From NCBI GenBank assembly GCA_030615365.1, contig JAUWZM010000008.1:1-56268 (forward strand): DNA of 56,268 nt, in the 5' to 3' direction. The notes under the pieces are model-generated. The model made no database searches, was not told the DNA's origin, and saw nothing but the letters and a program-made list of their open reading frames with translations. Position 1 is the first letter of the stretch. Each line of letters begins with the position of its first letter. Both the position numbers and the translations under genes were made by a program. Source of the DNA: Candidatus Aerophobota bacterium (GTDB taxonomy: Bacteria; Aerophobota; Aerophobia; Aerophobales; B3-G15). Below are positions 44,987-52,878 of this stretch, piece by piece.

Positions 44987-45913
44987 GTGCAAAAAAACTA
45001 TAAAGGATTGGTTCTGGTCATCATAGTTCCCTTTTTTAGCCTTTGTTTTGCCTCTTGTTGCCTTGCTGCGGGAACTACTGCAGCTAATTTTCTCAAAATT
45101 GATGTTAGTACAAGATCAGCTGCTATGGGGGGAGCTTTTTGCGCTTTGGCTAACGATGCTACAGCTATCTATCACAATCCTGCAGGACTTGCTCAACTTA
45201 ATGGAAAAGAAATCTACCTCATGCATAATTCCTGGTTTCAGGGAATAAACCAGGAATATCTTAGCTTAGCTATGCCAACAGCTAAAGGTGTCTGGGGTAT
45301 CTCACTAAACTACCTGTCTATAAGTGATATTGAGAGAAGATCCTCAGCTACTGAGGAGCCAGAGGGAACCTTCTCCTCCTTTGATGGGGCCCTCACCTTA
45401 TCCTTAAGTAGAAAGCTTTCCGAAAACTTCCTTGTAGGTGTAAATCTTAAGGGGATAGTGGAGCAAATAGATGAAAACCAGGCTTTTGCCTTTGCTGCAG
45501 ATTTAGGATTGCTGTATCTACTTCCAAGGGTAAACTTTGCTCTTACAGTTAAGAATATAGGGACCCGGATTAAATTCAAACAAAAAGAGTGTTCTCTTCC
45601 TTTAACTTACCAAGCAGGGTTAGCTCTACAACTTTTCCAGAATACTACGCTCACTTTACAAGCGATTAAAGAGCAGGATGAGGACATCTATTATTCAGGG
45701 GGAATAGAAATCTGGATTTTTGATTCTTTAGCTCTTCGAGCAGGATACACTTCTAATATAACTCAAGCTGAACTGGGAGAGTTCTCTTCCCTGCAAGAGG
45801 GCTTAAGTGCAGGGTTAGGAATCAGAATAGGTGATATTAATCTAGATTACGCCTTTGTTCCCTATGGGGACTTAGGGGATACCCACAGGGTAAGTTTGGG
45901 AATGAGGCTCTAA
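44987..45913 (+). CDS. PorV/UPF0164-like outer-membrane protein
   Basis: A 308-residue protein with a signal peptide (1-28) followed by FLKIDVSTRSAAMGGAFCA and ATAIYHNPAGLA, the hallmark opening of the PorV/PorQ (UPF0164, FadL-related) beta-barrels. Alternating strands end in VSLGMRL with a C-terminal aromatic-poor strand. Start is GTG at 44987 with AAGGAG 8 bases upstream. In Bacteroidota PorV works in type IX secretion; together with the FlgD-like tail in the first gene this suggests an export or attachment role, but no other T9SS gene is present. Confidence 0.85.
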   Translation: MQKNYKGLVLVIIVPFFSLCFASCCLAAGTTAANFLKIDVSTRSAAMGGAFCALANDATAIYHNPAGLAQLNGKEIYLMHNSWFQGINQEYLSLAMPTAKGVWGISLNYLSISDIERRSSATEEPEGTFSSFDGALTLSLSRKLSENFLVGVNLKGIVEQIDENQAFAFAADLGLLYLLPRVNFALTVKNIGTRIKFKQKECSLPLTYQAGLALQLFQNTTLTLQAIKEQDEDIYYSGGIEIWIFDSLALRAGYTSNITQAELGEFSSLQEGLSAGLGIRIGDINLDYAFVPYGDLGDTHRVSLGMRL

Positions 45914-45941
45914 GAAATAATTTGAGGAGTTTATCGAAAAA

Positions 45942-48089
45942 GTGAATAAGCTATCGAAACGAAAAAAATCAATTTTCTTTGGTTCTTTACTCATAACCTG
46001 CTTTCTTCTATTAATATCAATTCCAGTTTTTGCTGACTTAGTAGGAGATTTTAACGATGATAGTGTGGTGGACTACAATGATTTCCTAATCCTCAAGGAT
46101 GCCTATGGTTCAGAGGCAGGTGATGTTAACTGGAATAGTATATGTGATATTGCCTTACCTTACAATAAGATTGATTTTGAAGATTATATGGTATTTATTC
46201 TAAACTACGGGTCAGTGGCAACTGCCACTGTCTCTGGTCATACCTATTATGCAGGCACTACCATTCCCTTGGCGGGAGTCTTGGTAAGCATTGGCTCTGT
46301 AACCGATACTACTGGAGGAGATGGTGAATACAATCTCCATAATGTCCCTTCTGGATGGCAAACGATAACTGCAACTAAAGCATCGTATGATCCTTACAGT
46401 GAATCAATTGATATTCCCCAGGAAGGACTCACTAAAAATATCGAGATGACCGCTCAGTCACCGTGCACTCTTTCGGGTACAGTTTACGATGGACAACAAC
46501 CCCCTCAACATCTTCCTGGAGCTACCATATCTGTCTTAAATCCTGACGGTTCTTCTTCAAATCTCGTTGACACAACAGATTTTACTGGTCATTATCAAAT
46601 TAGCAATATTCCTCAACAAAGTATACAAGTGCAGTTCTCTAAGCCTATTTATGATACAAAAGCCGTGACTATTGCCATGGCCAACTATGATAAAATTTAC
46701 AATGAGCAACTTCTCATGTCTGCTATAGACCCTCCAGAAAATTTAAACGCAACTGTTAACTGGGTACAGATTTCCCTTTCCTGGACAGGAAGATCCGAGT
46801 CAACCATCAAAGGATATAATTTATATCGGAGCACACAACCCGATTCTGGATATACAAAGATCAATACTGCTCTTATGCCAGCGGGAACAAACAGCTATGA
46901 CGATACTCTTCCCGATAACAACGACTATTACTATAAAATAGCTTCAGTTAATGATGAGGATGGAGAAGGATCTTTATCCAATTATCACTTTGTTGATCCT
47001 CAAACCTCTGGTCACATAACCTCCGATACCATCTGGTCGGGAACCATTTATGTAACAGGAGATGTAACGGTGGACAATGGAGTAAAACTAACCGTTTTGC
47101 CCGGAACAATTGTGAAGTTTAACTCTGGGCTTATTGTCAATGGAACACTGGATGCTCAAGGAACGGAAACTAATATGATAACCTTTACCTCTAACTCTGC
47201 TACTCCTTCCCCTGGTGATTGGAGTGGTATTCGATTTAATGATAGTTCAATTGATGCATCCTGTATCATTAAATATTCCAGGATTGAATATGCGGGTCAC
47301 TCGGGAATTAGATGCGACTCCTCCTCCCCAACCATCACTAACAACGAAATCTATAATAATGCTGCTTCTTGGGGTGGTGGTATCTACTGCTACTCCTACT
47401 CCTCCCCAACCATCACTAACAACGAAATCCATAATAATACTGGTATATATGGTGGCGGTATCTACTGCAGGAGCTACTCCTCCCCAACCATCACTAACAA
47501 CGAAATCCATAATAATACTGCTAGTTCTTATTTTGGTGGCGGTATCTACTGCGACTACTCCTCCCCAACCATCACTAACAACGCGATCTACGGTAATGCT
47601 AGTTCTGCTAGCGGTGGCGGTATCTACTGTTACTACTCTTCCCCAACCATCACTAACAACACAATCTATGGCAATGCTAGTCCTTATAGTGGTGGCGGTA
47701 TCTACGCCGGAGACTCCGCCTACCCAACCATCACTAACAACACAATCTATGGCAATGCTGCTTCTTGGGGTGGTGGTATCTACACTTCGGTACCATCCGT
47801 GGCCATCACTAACTGCATCATCTGGGGCAATAGTGGGTACAATTTGGCTAATTGTTCTGCCAACTATTCCTATATCGGAGGCGGCGCTCCTATGTTTGTA
47901 GATCCAGATAATGGTGATTTTCACCTTCAACCAGGCTCTCCCTGCATTGACTCCGGGACAAGTGATGGGGCTCCCACTGTTGATAAAGATGGCAATCCAA
48001 GATATGATGATCCTGCCACCACACCCAATACCGGCGGTGGAACTTATCCTTACTACGATATGGGTGCCTACGAATACCAAGGACCTTAA
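45942..48089 (+). CDS. Secreted dockerin / beta-helix repeat protein
   Basis: A 715-residue exported protein. Order: signal peptide (1-31); dockerin-like pair of calcium loops (GDFNDDSVVDYNDFLIL and a second helix with KIDFEDYMVFILNYG, about 34-90); two carboxypeptidase-regulatory/CnaB-like domains (about 95-260); a fibronectin III-like domain (about 265-345); and a right-handed parallel beta-helix (about 355-690) built from 26-27-residue repeats of the type SSPTITNN.I..N...GGGIY. GTG start with GAGGAG 12 bases upstream. The dockerin next to a cohesin gene implies a matched surface pair. The ligand may be polysaccharide. Confidence 0.88.
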   Translation: MNKLSKRKKSIFFGSLLITCFLLLISIPVFADLVGDFNDDSVVDYNDFLILKDAYGSEAGDVNWNSICDIALPYNKIDFEDYMVFILNYGSVATATVSGHTYYAGTTIPLAGVLVSIGSVTDTTGGDGEYNLHNVPSGWQTITATKASYDPYSESIDIPQEGLTKNIEMTAQSPCTLSGTVYDGQQPPQHLPGATISVLNPDGSSSNLVDTTDFTGHYQISNIPQQSIQVQFSKPIYDTKAVTIAMANYDKIYNEQLLMSAIDPPENLNATVNWVQISLSWTGRSESTIKGYNLYRSTQPDSGYTKINTALMPAGTNSYDDTLPDNNDYYYKIASVNDEDGEGSLSNYHFVDPQTSGHITSDTIWSGTIYVTGDVTVDNGVKLTVLPGTIVKFNSGLIVNGTLDAQGTETNMITFTSNSATPSPGDWSGIRFNDSSIDASCIIKYSRIEYAGHSGIRCDSSSPTITNNEIYNNAASWGGGIYCYSYSSPTITNNEIHNNTGIYGGGIYCRSYSSPTITNNEIHNNTASSYFGGGIYCDYSSPTITNNAIYGNASSASGGGIYCYYSSPTITNNTIYGNASPYSGGGIYAGDSAYPTITNNTIYGNAASWGGGIYTSVPSVAITNCIIWGNSGYNLANCSANYSYIGGGAPMFVDPDNGDFHLQPGSPCIDSGTSDGAPTVDKDGNPRYDDPATTPNTGGGTYPYYDMGAYEYQGP
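47328..47780 (+). repeat. In-gene tandem repeats, 78-81 bp period
   Basis: Six copies of a unit containing CCAACCATCACTAACAAC start at 47328, 47406, 47484, 47565, 47643 and 47724. High DNA identity (most of each unit) indicates recent duplication, so copy number probably varies between strains. The units encode beta-helix coils. Confidence 0.9.
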
Positions 48090-48563
48090 TTCTCAATAGA
48101 ATTTACCCTTATGCTTCTGGTAAGTATCTTTCCTTATTAATTATTTTCCTTTTTGTCGTCTTCTGTGTGTAAAAGTAAGACATTTACCAAAATCCTCTAA
48201 CCCAAAATCCCCATTTTATCAGCATTCCACATCACAAAAAGACGACTTAATGTCGTCTTTTCTATAATATTGACAAATTCTCTTAAAATAACTACCCTAT
48301 AATTGAATTAGCCCGACTTCCACATTTTCAATGAAGGAATTCAATGTTTATGGTATTTTGTGAGTTTATTTAGTCACTATTTTCACTCGTCACTATTTCG
48401 GATTTTTAAAAGAACAAACCACATAAATAAAGGATCCGCTCACTGAAGTTCTTTAAGAACCATTATTTTTGTGGAAGTGGGGGGTTAGGAATTAACGAGG
48501 AACTATACGCATGCTTCAAGAGGAAAAAGGGGACAGATTTATTTTTTTATAAGAAAAAGTTGG
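48090..48563. other. Intergenic region before VapBC
   Basis: Apart from the terminator at 48237-48261 this stretch has no gene. A TTGACA at 48270 lacks a well-spaced -10. GTCACTATTT occurs twice (48375 and 48391). A small palindrome GTTCTTTAAGAAC stands at 48449. AAAAAGGGGACAGATTTA with a T-run (48523-48550) lies just before the VapBC promoter and resembles the minus-strand sequence at 30786-30811. Confidence 0.45.
48237..48261. terminator. Bidirectional terminator
   Basis: A perfect 10-bp stem AAAAGACGAC/GTCGTCTTTT with a 5-base loop, A-rich before and T-rich after, closes the surface-protein operon and can work in both directions. Confidence 0.88.
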
Positions 48564-48591
48564 TTGACAATATTTAAATATTGTCTATATT
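48564..48591 (+). promoter_or_regulatory. VapBC promoter with 20-bp palindromic operator
   Basis: TTGACA (48564-48569) and TATATT (48586-48591) are 16 bp apart. A perfect 20-bp palindrome, 48566-48585 (GACAATATTTAAATATTGTC), overlaps the -35 and fills the spacer. This is the expected binding site for VapB-VapC autorepression. Confidence 0.85.
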
Positions 48592-48610
48592 AAACCAGGA
48601 GGTGATGAAA

Positions 48611-48868
48611 ATGGGAAAATTAATTGTAGAGCTTCCTGATGAAATTCATGAGGCGATAAAAAGAAAAGCAGCCTTAAGTAGTAAAACAATGAAAGAGATT
48701 GTTACCACTCTCCTCAATGATTATCTATCCAGAGAAGAAAAGACAGAGAAGCTTCAGGAAACAGGCTTTTGTGGAAAGTGGGAAGATAAAAGAACAGCTG
48801 AGGAGATTATCTCTGATATCAAATCTCACAGAAAATGGTTCCGGCAAAGGAGAAAAATGGATGCCTAA
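48611..48868 (+). CDS. VapB-like antitoxin
   Basis: An 85-residue protein with a ribbon-helix-helix-like N-terminus (KLIVELPDEIHEAIKRKAA; MKEIVTTLLNDYL) and a C-terminal toxin-binding tail ending WFRQRRKMDA. The ATG at 48611 follows AGGAGG by 7 bases. Its 3' end overlaps the toxin by 8 bases. Confidence 0.88.
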   Translation: MGKLIVELPDEIHEAIKRKAALSSKTMKEIVTTLLNDYLSREEKTEKLQETGFCGKWEDKRTAEEIISDIKSHRKWFRQRRKMDA

Positions 48869-49262
48869 ATATGTCTTCGATACCGACACCTGTATATACT
48901 GGTTAAAAGGAAACAAGAGGGTAGAAAAAAGGATTCTTAAAACAGGAATGGAAAATATCTTCATCAGTGTTATTACTCAGTGTGAATTATTCTATGGTGC
49001 TTTTAAATCCACTAAAAGGAAAAGAAACCTAAGGGTGGTAAGGGATTTAATGAGAAAAATAAAAATCCTTCACACCACAGAAGAGGTTCCTTTTATTTAC
49101 GGTAAAACAAAGGCTGAATTAGAAAAAAAGGGGCAAAGTTTAGATGATGCAGATCTTCTAATAACCAGCATTGCCCTGGCAAATAGCTATATTCTAATAA
49201 CCAATAATACTGAGCACTTTAAAAGAATTACCGGTCTTGAAATAGAAAATTGGAGCAAATAG
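48861..49262 (+). CDS. VapC PIN-domain toxin
   Basis: A 133-residue PIN ribonuclease of the classic VapC type: D7 (VFDTDTCIYWL), E42 (TQCELFYGA), D95/D96/D98 (SLDDADLLI) and the closing TNNTEHFKRI. AAAGGAG lies 8 bases before the ATG, inside the antitoxin gene. Confidence 0.93.
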   Translation: MPKYVFDTDTCIYWLKGNKRVEKRILKTGMENIFISVITQCELFYGAFKSTKRKRNLRVVRDLMRKIKILHTTEEVPFIYGKTKAELEKKGQSLDDADLLITSIALANSYILITNNTEHFKRITGLEIENWSK

Positions 49263-49366
49263 GACAAATTAATAAAACAAGATACATCAGGGGGTTTTGC
49301 TCCCTGAAATCCCCAGTGTTCTAATCTTTTTTCTTCCCTTGTAAATATTTTTCCCCTTTTTTAATG

Positions 49367-49846
49367 CTAATCAAATGTGGATGATATCCAATCACCAACA
49401 TAATGAGTTATAACTATAACTACCAGTGCAATAATCAAGTGCTCTAAAACTACCTTCCAGGGTTTTGTTTTTTGTTCCTTCGCAATGCTAAAACTAAGCA
49501 CACATAAGATGGATAACCCCCAGATTATATTTATCATAATAGCTGTTGAGAGTTTAATCAGCAAGACTGGAATGATAAATGTTAGTGCAAGAACAAATTT
49601 AGAGAAAAAAGTAGAAACTGTTGATTCCCATATTTCTCTTGTAGTGTGCTTATCTTCTGATTCTTCAGAAATATGAATCCCTAACGCATCTGAGAACGCA
49701 TCAGCTATTGCGATTGTCAATACGCCGCCAATAACCACAAGTTTTGAACCAGTACCAGAATGCAATCCTACCATTAGCCCAAGCGTCGTAATTATTCCAG
49801 AGGTTATACCAAAGCTAAATCCTGTTTTTAATGAATGTTTCATCAT
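49367..49846 (-). CDS. VIT1/CCC1-like membrane protein
   Basis: A 159-residue protein with four to five membrane helices. SFGITSGIITTLGLMVGLHS and IAIADAFSDALGIHISEESE resemble the metal-binding opening of the CCC1/VIT1 iron-manganese transporter family; the usual long cytoplasmic metal-binding domain is very short. I start at the ATG at 49846 (AAAGGT upstream). A longer TTG frame begins at 49903. Possible role in Fe/Mn handling; family placement is moderate. Confidence 0.6.
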   Translation of the reverse strand: MMKHSLKTGFSFGITSGIITTLGLMVGLHSGTGSKLVVIGGVLTIAIADAFSDALGIHISEESEDKHTTREIWESTVSTFFSKFVLALTFIIPVLLIKLSTAIMINIIWGLSILCVLSFSIAKEQKTKPWKVVLEHLIIALVVIVITHYVGDWISSTFD

Positions 49847-49914
49847 AATAGTTTTACCTTTTCGATTGAAATAACTTTTTAGCATCTGAGTAATTTTACG
49901 CAACGGGTTGGCTT

Positions 49915-50859
49915 TTATTTACCTATTTTTTCTTCTAACCAGTCTATTACAATTCTCTCCAGATTGGTCTTGTTTAATCTGTTCATCTCAGGGATACCTG
50001 CAGGACTGGTGACATTTATCTCCACTATCTTTCCTCCTATTATATCAATTCCAGCAAAATAGATCCCATCTTTTAACAGGCGAGCGGATAAATACTGACA
50101 GATCTTTTCATCATGAGAATCAATTTTAACGTAAACGAATTTAGCTCCTCGATGGATGTTTGCCCTATAATCATCAGGGGGTGGAACTCTGGCCATAGCT
50201 CCCAGAGGTTTTCCCTCTAAAACGAGAATTCTTTTATCTCCCTCCTTTACCTGAGGAAGATACTCCTGGGCCATCACAAATCTTTTTCCTTCGTGAGTAG
50301 CCATTTCCAGAAGAGAATTCAGATTGATATCATCTCCTTGCAGGTAAAGCACCTCTTTTCCGCTGCAATTATTAAGAGGCTTTACAATCATCTGCCCACC
50401 TATCTCGAAGAGGAACTTCTTTAGTACTTCAGGCTTTTTACTTACAAAACTACGAGGGGTAAATAGGGGAAAATTAAGCGCGTACAGCTTTTCATTAGCC
50501 TTTCTTATTCCCCGGGGACTATTAATGATAAAGGTGAGAGGACGAACATATTCCAGGATATAGGTGGAATAAAGATAATCCAGATCAAAAGGAGGGTCTT
50601 TACGTATAAATATGACCTGGAGTTTGTCCAGCCTGATCATCTCTGATTGGGCCATAATAAACTTATCTTTTTTTCTTTCTACTATTCTGCGTATACTACC
50701 CCAGGCTTTTTCACCTCGAAGTTCAAGGTCTTTAATCTGCATATAAAAAACTTTATGTCCTCTCTTAAGACATTCCATAATTAGACAGCAGCTTGTATCC
50801 TCATCAATGCTATCTAACTTTTCAAAGGGGTCCATTATGAATCCAATCTCTAAAGCCAC
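49915..50859 (-). CDS. gshB: Glutathione synthetase
   Basis: A 314-residue ATP-grasp enzyme joining gamma-glutamylcysteine and glycine. The opening IGFIMDPFEKLDSIDEDTS, FIRKDPPFDLDY, INSPRGIRKANEKLY, IVKPLNNCSGKEV, and the C-terminal EINVTSPAGIPEMNRL are GshB hallmarks. I start at GTG 50859, preceded by GGAGGT at 5 bases. The in-frame ATG at 50877 overlaps the -10 box of its promoter and cannot be used. It is divergent from gshA. Confidence 0.94.
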   Translation of the reverse strand: MALEIGFIMDPFEKLDSIDEDTSCCLIMECLKRGHKVFYMQIKDLELRGEKAWGSIRRIVERKKDKFIMAQSEMIRLDKLQVIFIRKDPPFDLDYLYSTYILEYVRPLTFIINSPRGIRKANEKLYALNFPLFTPRSFVSKKPEVLKKFLFEIGGQMIVKPLNNCSGKEVLYLQGDDINLNSLLEMATHEGKRFVMAQEYLPQVKEGDKRILVLEGKPLGAMARVPPPDDYRANIHRGAKFVYVKIDSHDEKICQYLSARLLKDGIYFAGIDIIGGKIVEINVTSPAGIPEMNRLNKTNLERIVIDWLEEKIGK

Positions 50860-50876
50860 TTGCCACCTCCAATACA

Positions 50877-50904
50877 TTTATATCAAAGAAAAAGAATAGG
50901 TCAA
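50877..50904 (-). promoter_or_regulatory. gshB promoter
   Basis: On the minus strand TTGACC (50899-50904) and TATAAA (50877-50882) with a 16-bp spacer. The leader would be only about 10 bases, almost all ribosome site. Confidence 0.6.
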
Positions 50905-50910
50905 GTGGGC

Positions 50911-50937
50911 TTGACATAGAAAAACATAGGCTATAAT
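50911..50937 (+). promoter_or_regulatory. gshA promoter
   Basis: TTGACA (50911-50916) and TATAAT (50932-50937) with a 15-bp spacer; an overlapping TAATAT (50934-50939) gives 17 bp. It is back to back with the gshB promoter, six bases apart, so the pair may be co-regulated. A mobile element separates it from the gene. Confidence 0.6.
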
Positions 50938-50947
50938 ATATAACTAA

Positions 50948-51127
50948 TAAATTCTGGTAATGTCAAAAATAACATGAAGGAAAACATGAAACCACAGAGC
51001 GCACAGAGGGGAGAGAAGATGTGATGTGTGATGTGTAAATTGGTAAAAACTTCATCACCCATTACTTATCACATATTACAGTTATTTACGTTCTCTGTGG
51101 TTAAGTTTTGGTATTACTTAAATTTTG
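50948..51127 (+). mobile_element. MITE-like element, copy E, in the gshA leader
   Basis: A 161-bp element (50957-51117) nearly identical to copy D but inverted. Ends are GTAATGTCAAAAATAACATG and, read inward, GTAATACCAAAACTTAACC. Flanks TAAATTCTG (50948-50956) and TAAATTTTG (51119-51127) look like a slightly diverged target duplication. It sits inside the transcribed leader of gshA. Confidence 0.75.
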
Positions 51128-51142
51128 GGAGGGATGTGACAA

Positions 51143-52483
51143 ATGAACGGAATAATCACCCATCGTCAGGAGCTAATAGATTACTTCTTAAATTCTTCCT
51201 GTTCTCAAAAAAAACCAAAAATAGGAGTAGAATTTGAAAAATTAGGTGTCTTCGCCCATTCAGGAAAGGCTATTTCCTATAGTGGTAAAAGAGGGGTGGC
51301 TACTATTCTTTCTGGTTTAAGTCAAGAATTTGGATGGAAATTAGTAAAAGAAAAGGATGAAGTGATAGCTATTTCTCGGGGAAATACTTCGATAACTTTA
51401 GAACCTGGAGGGCAGGTAGAATTAAGTGGTAGCATTTTGGATGACATTCATCAAGTAAAAAGAGAATTAGAGAATCACCTAACAGAGATCAAATCTGTTT
51501 CAGACCCTTTTGGTATAAAATGGTTGGGGTTAGGGATTCAGCCTGTGAGCCATCTGGAAGATATACAGTGGGTGCCAAAAAATAGGTACCAAATTATGAC
51601 TCCTCACATGGCCAAGCACGGAAAACTTTCTCATCATATGATGAAAATGACCGCGTCAATCCAGGCAAATTTAGATTACTCCCACGAGGAGGATTTTGCC
51701 AAGAAAATGCGGACTGCCCTGGTCCTGGTTCCTATCGTAACTGCCATTTTTGCTAACTCTCCCATCTCCGAGGGTAAGATAAACGGTTTTTTAAGTGAAA
51801 GAGCTCATATATGGAATTATACAGATCCTGCTCGCTGTGGTTTGATTGGAAAGAAGTTTTTTTCCCATCCACGATTTTCCTCCTACGTGGACTATGCACT
51901 GGAAGTTCCCATGCTCTTCATAATAAGAGACAATCGGTGGATTATAGTTAGGAATACTACTTTCTCTATGTATTTAAAAAATGGATATCAAGGTTACAGG
52001 GCTACCTGGGAGGATTGGAAGCTTCACCTTTCCACTATTTTCACTGAAGTAAGAGCTAAAAATTATATAGAGCTAAGGTGCACTGACTGCCAGAGAATGC
52101 CACTTGCCCTTGCTGATGTTGCTCTATGGAAGGGAATCCTATATAACAAAGAGGTCTGTAGAGCCGCCTGGTCCTTGATGAAAAATTTCTCATGGGAGGA
52201 GAGGTGTCAATTTTACTTTACTGTTCCTCGCAAAGGTTTAAAGACCGAGCTGAAAGGGATAAAATTACTTGATCTTGCCAAAGAACTTTTAAAAATAAGC
52301 TATTCTGGCTTGAAAGATCAGCGGCGGCTCAATCAAAAGGGAGAAGATGAGAGTATCTACCTTGAACCTATCATGGAGCTTATTATAGAAGATGAAGTCT
52401 GTCCAGCAGAAATAATAATTAAAAACTGGAACGGCAGCTGGAACAAACGTATTAATAAATTAATTGAGTACAGCTCCTATTGA
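51143..52483 (+). CDS. gshA: Glutamate-cysteine ligase (GCS2/EgtA type)
   Basis: A 446-residue gamma-glutamylcysteine ligase of the plant/proteobacterial GCS2 group. Motifs include KIGVEFEKLGVF, TLEPGGQVELSGS, MTPHMAKHGKLSHHMMKMTAS and YIELRCTDCQRMPLALADVA. It makes gamma-glutamylcysteine for GshB encoded divergently. GGGAGG precedes the ATG by about 9 bases. Glutathione is unusual in strict anaerobes, so horizontal origin of the pair is possible. Confidence 0.93.
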   Translation: MNGIITHRQELIDYFLNSSCSQKKPKIGVEFEKLGVFAHSGKAISYSGKRGVATILSGLSQEFGWKLVKEKDEVIAISRGNTSITLEPGGQVELSGSILDDIHQVKRELENHLTEIKSVSDPFGIKWLGLGIQPVSHLEDIQWVPKNRYQIMTPHMAKHGKLSHHMMKMTASIQANLDYSHEEDFAKKMRTALVLVPIVTAIFANSPISEGKINGFLSERAHIWNYTDPARCGLIGKKFFSHPRFSSYVDYALEVPMLFIIRDNRWIIVRNTTFSMYLKNGYQGYRATWEDWKLHLSTIFTEVRAKNYIELRCTDCQRMPLALADVALWKGILYNKEVCRAAWSLMKNFSWEERCQFYFTVPRKGLKTELKGIKLLDLAKELLKISYSGLKDQRRLNQKGEDESIYLEPIMELIIEDEVCPAEIIIKNWNGSWNKRINKLIEYSSY

Positions 52484-52493
52484 ATGTTTCTCT

Positions 52494-52718
52494 TTATACC
52501 GCTTCAACCCTCTTGATTTGAGGGATCTTAGATTTAATAGCTTTTTCAACTACATTTTTTAAAGTGAGCTGTGCCATAGGACATCCCCCACAGGCACCAG
52601 TTAACCTTACCCTGACCACATTATCTTCGGTTACCTCAATCAATTTTACGCTTCCCCCCTCACTGGCCAAAAATGGTTTCACCTTTTCCCTTAAAATTTT
52701 CTCAATTTTTTCTCGCAT
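52494..52718 (-). CDS. NifU C-terminal-domain protein
   Basis: A 74-residue stand-alone Nfu domain. The cluster-binding CGGCP motif has cysteines at 43 and 46, within LTGACGGCPMAQLTLKN. It carries iron-sulfur clusters to apo-proteins. GGAG precedes the ATG. It is convergent with gshA and follows the suf genes on the same strand across a REP-like element. Confidence 0.95.
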   Translation of the reverse strand: MREKIEKILREKVKPFLASEGGSVKLIEVTEDNVVRVRLTGACGGCPMAQLTLKNVVEKAIKSKIPQIKRVEAV

Positions 52719-52746
52719 TTATTTTTCTCCTGTAATAGATTTTCTA

Positions 52747-52824
52747 AAATTCTTGTTTTCTCTGGCAATTGTAGCTGCCCAATTCATTGGGCGGGTTTAA
52801 TTCGCCGATAAATCGGCAAGCTAC
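52747..52824 (-). repeat. REP-like element, copy 2, three-way-junction fold
   Basis: An outer stem GTAGCT (52771-52776) with AGCTAC (52819-52824) encloses two hairpins: 52777-52783 with 52786-52792, and 52804-52809 with 52812-52817. Each outer end shows GTAG on its own strand, the foot tetranucleotide of REP sequences mobilised by RAYT transposases. 52747-52792 matches 12986-13031 inverted. No transposase gene is in the window. Confidence 0.75.
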
Positions 52825-52878
52825 AGCAATGGCAAATGAAGAATCTCACATTTTCTTAGTAACACTTACCTATTACTT

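Noticed and set aside
47328..47780. CRISPR array
   Set aside because: The repeats are coding, contiguous and in frame with a beta-helix protein; there are no unique spacers and no cas genes in the window.
47215..48080. Long open frames on both strands over the beta-helix repeats
   Set aside because: They arise from the repeated DNA in other frames; their translations are low-complexity and lack ribosome sites, while the plus-strand frame has a signal peptide and coherent domains.
49283..49340. Terminator after VapC
   Set aside because: The TCAGGG/CCCTGA stem is short and the T-run comes about 25 bases later, so the evidence is too weak to list.
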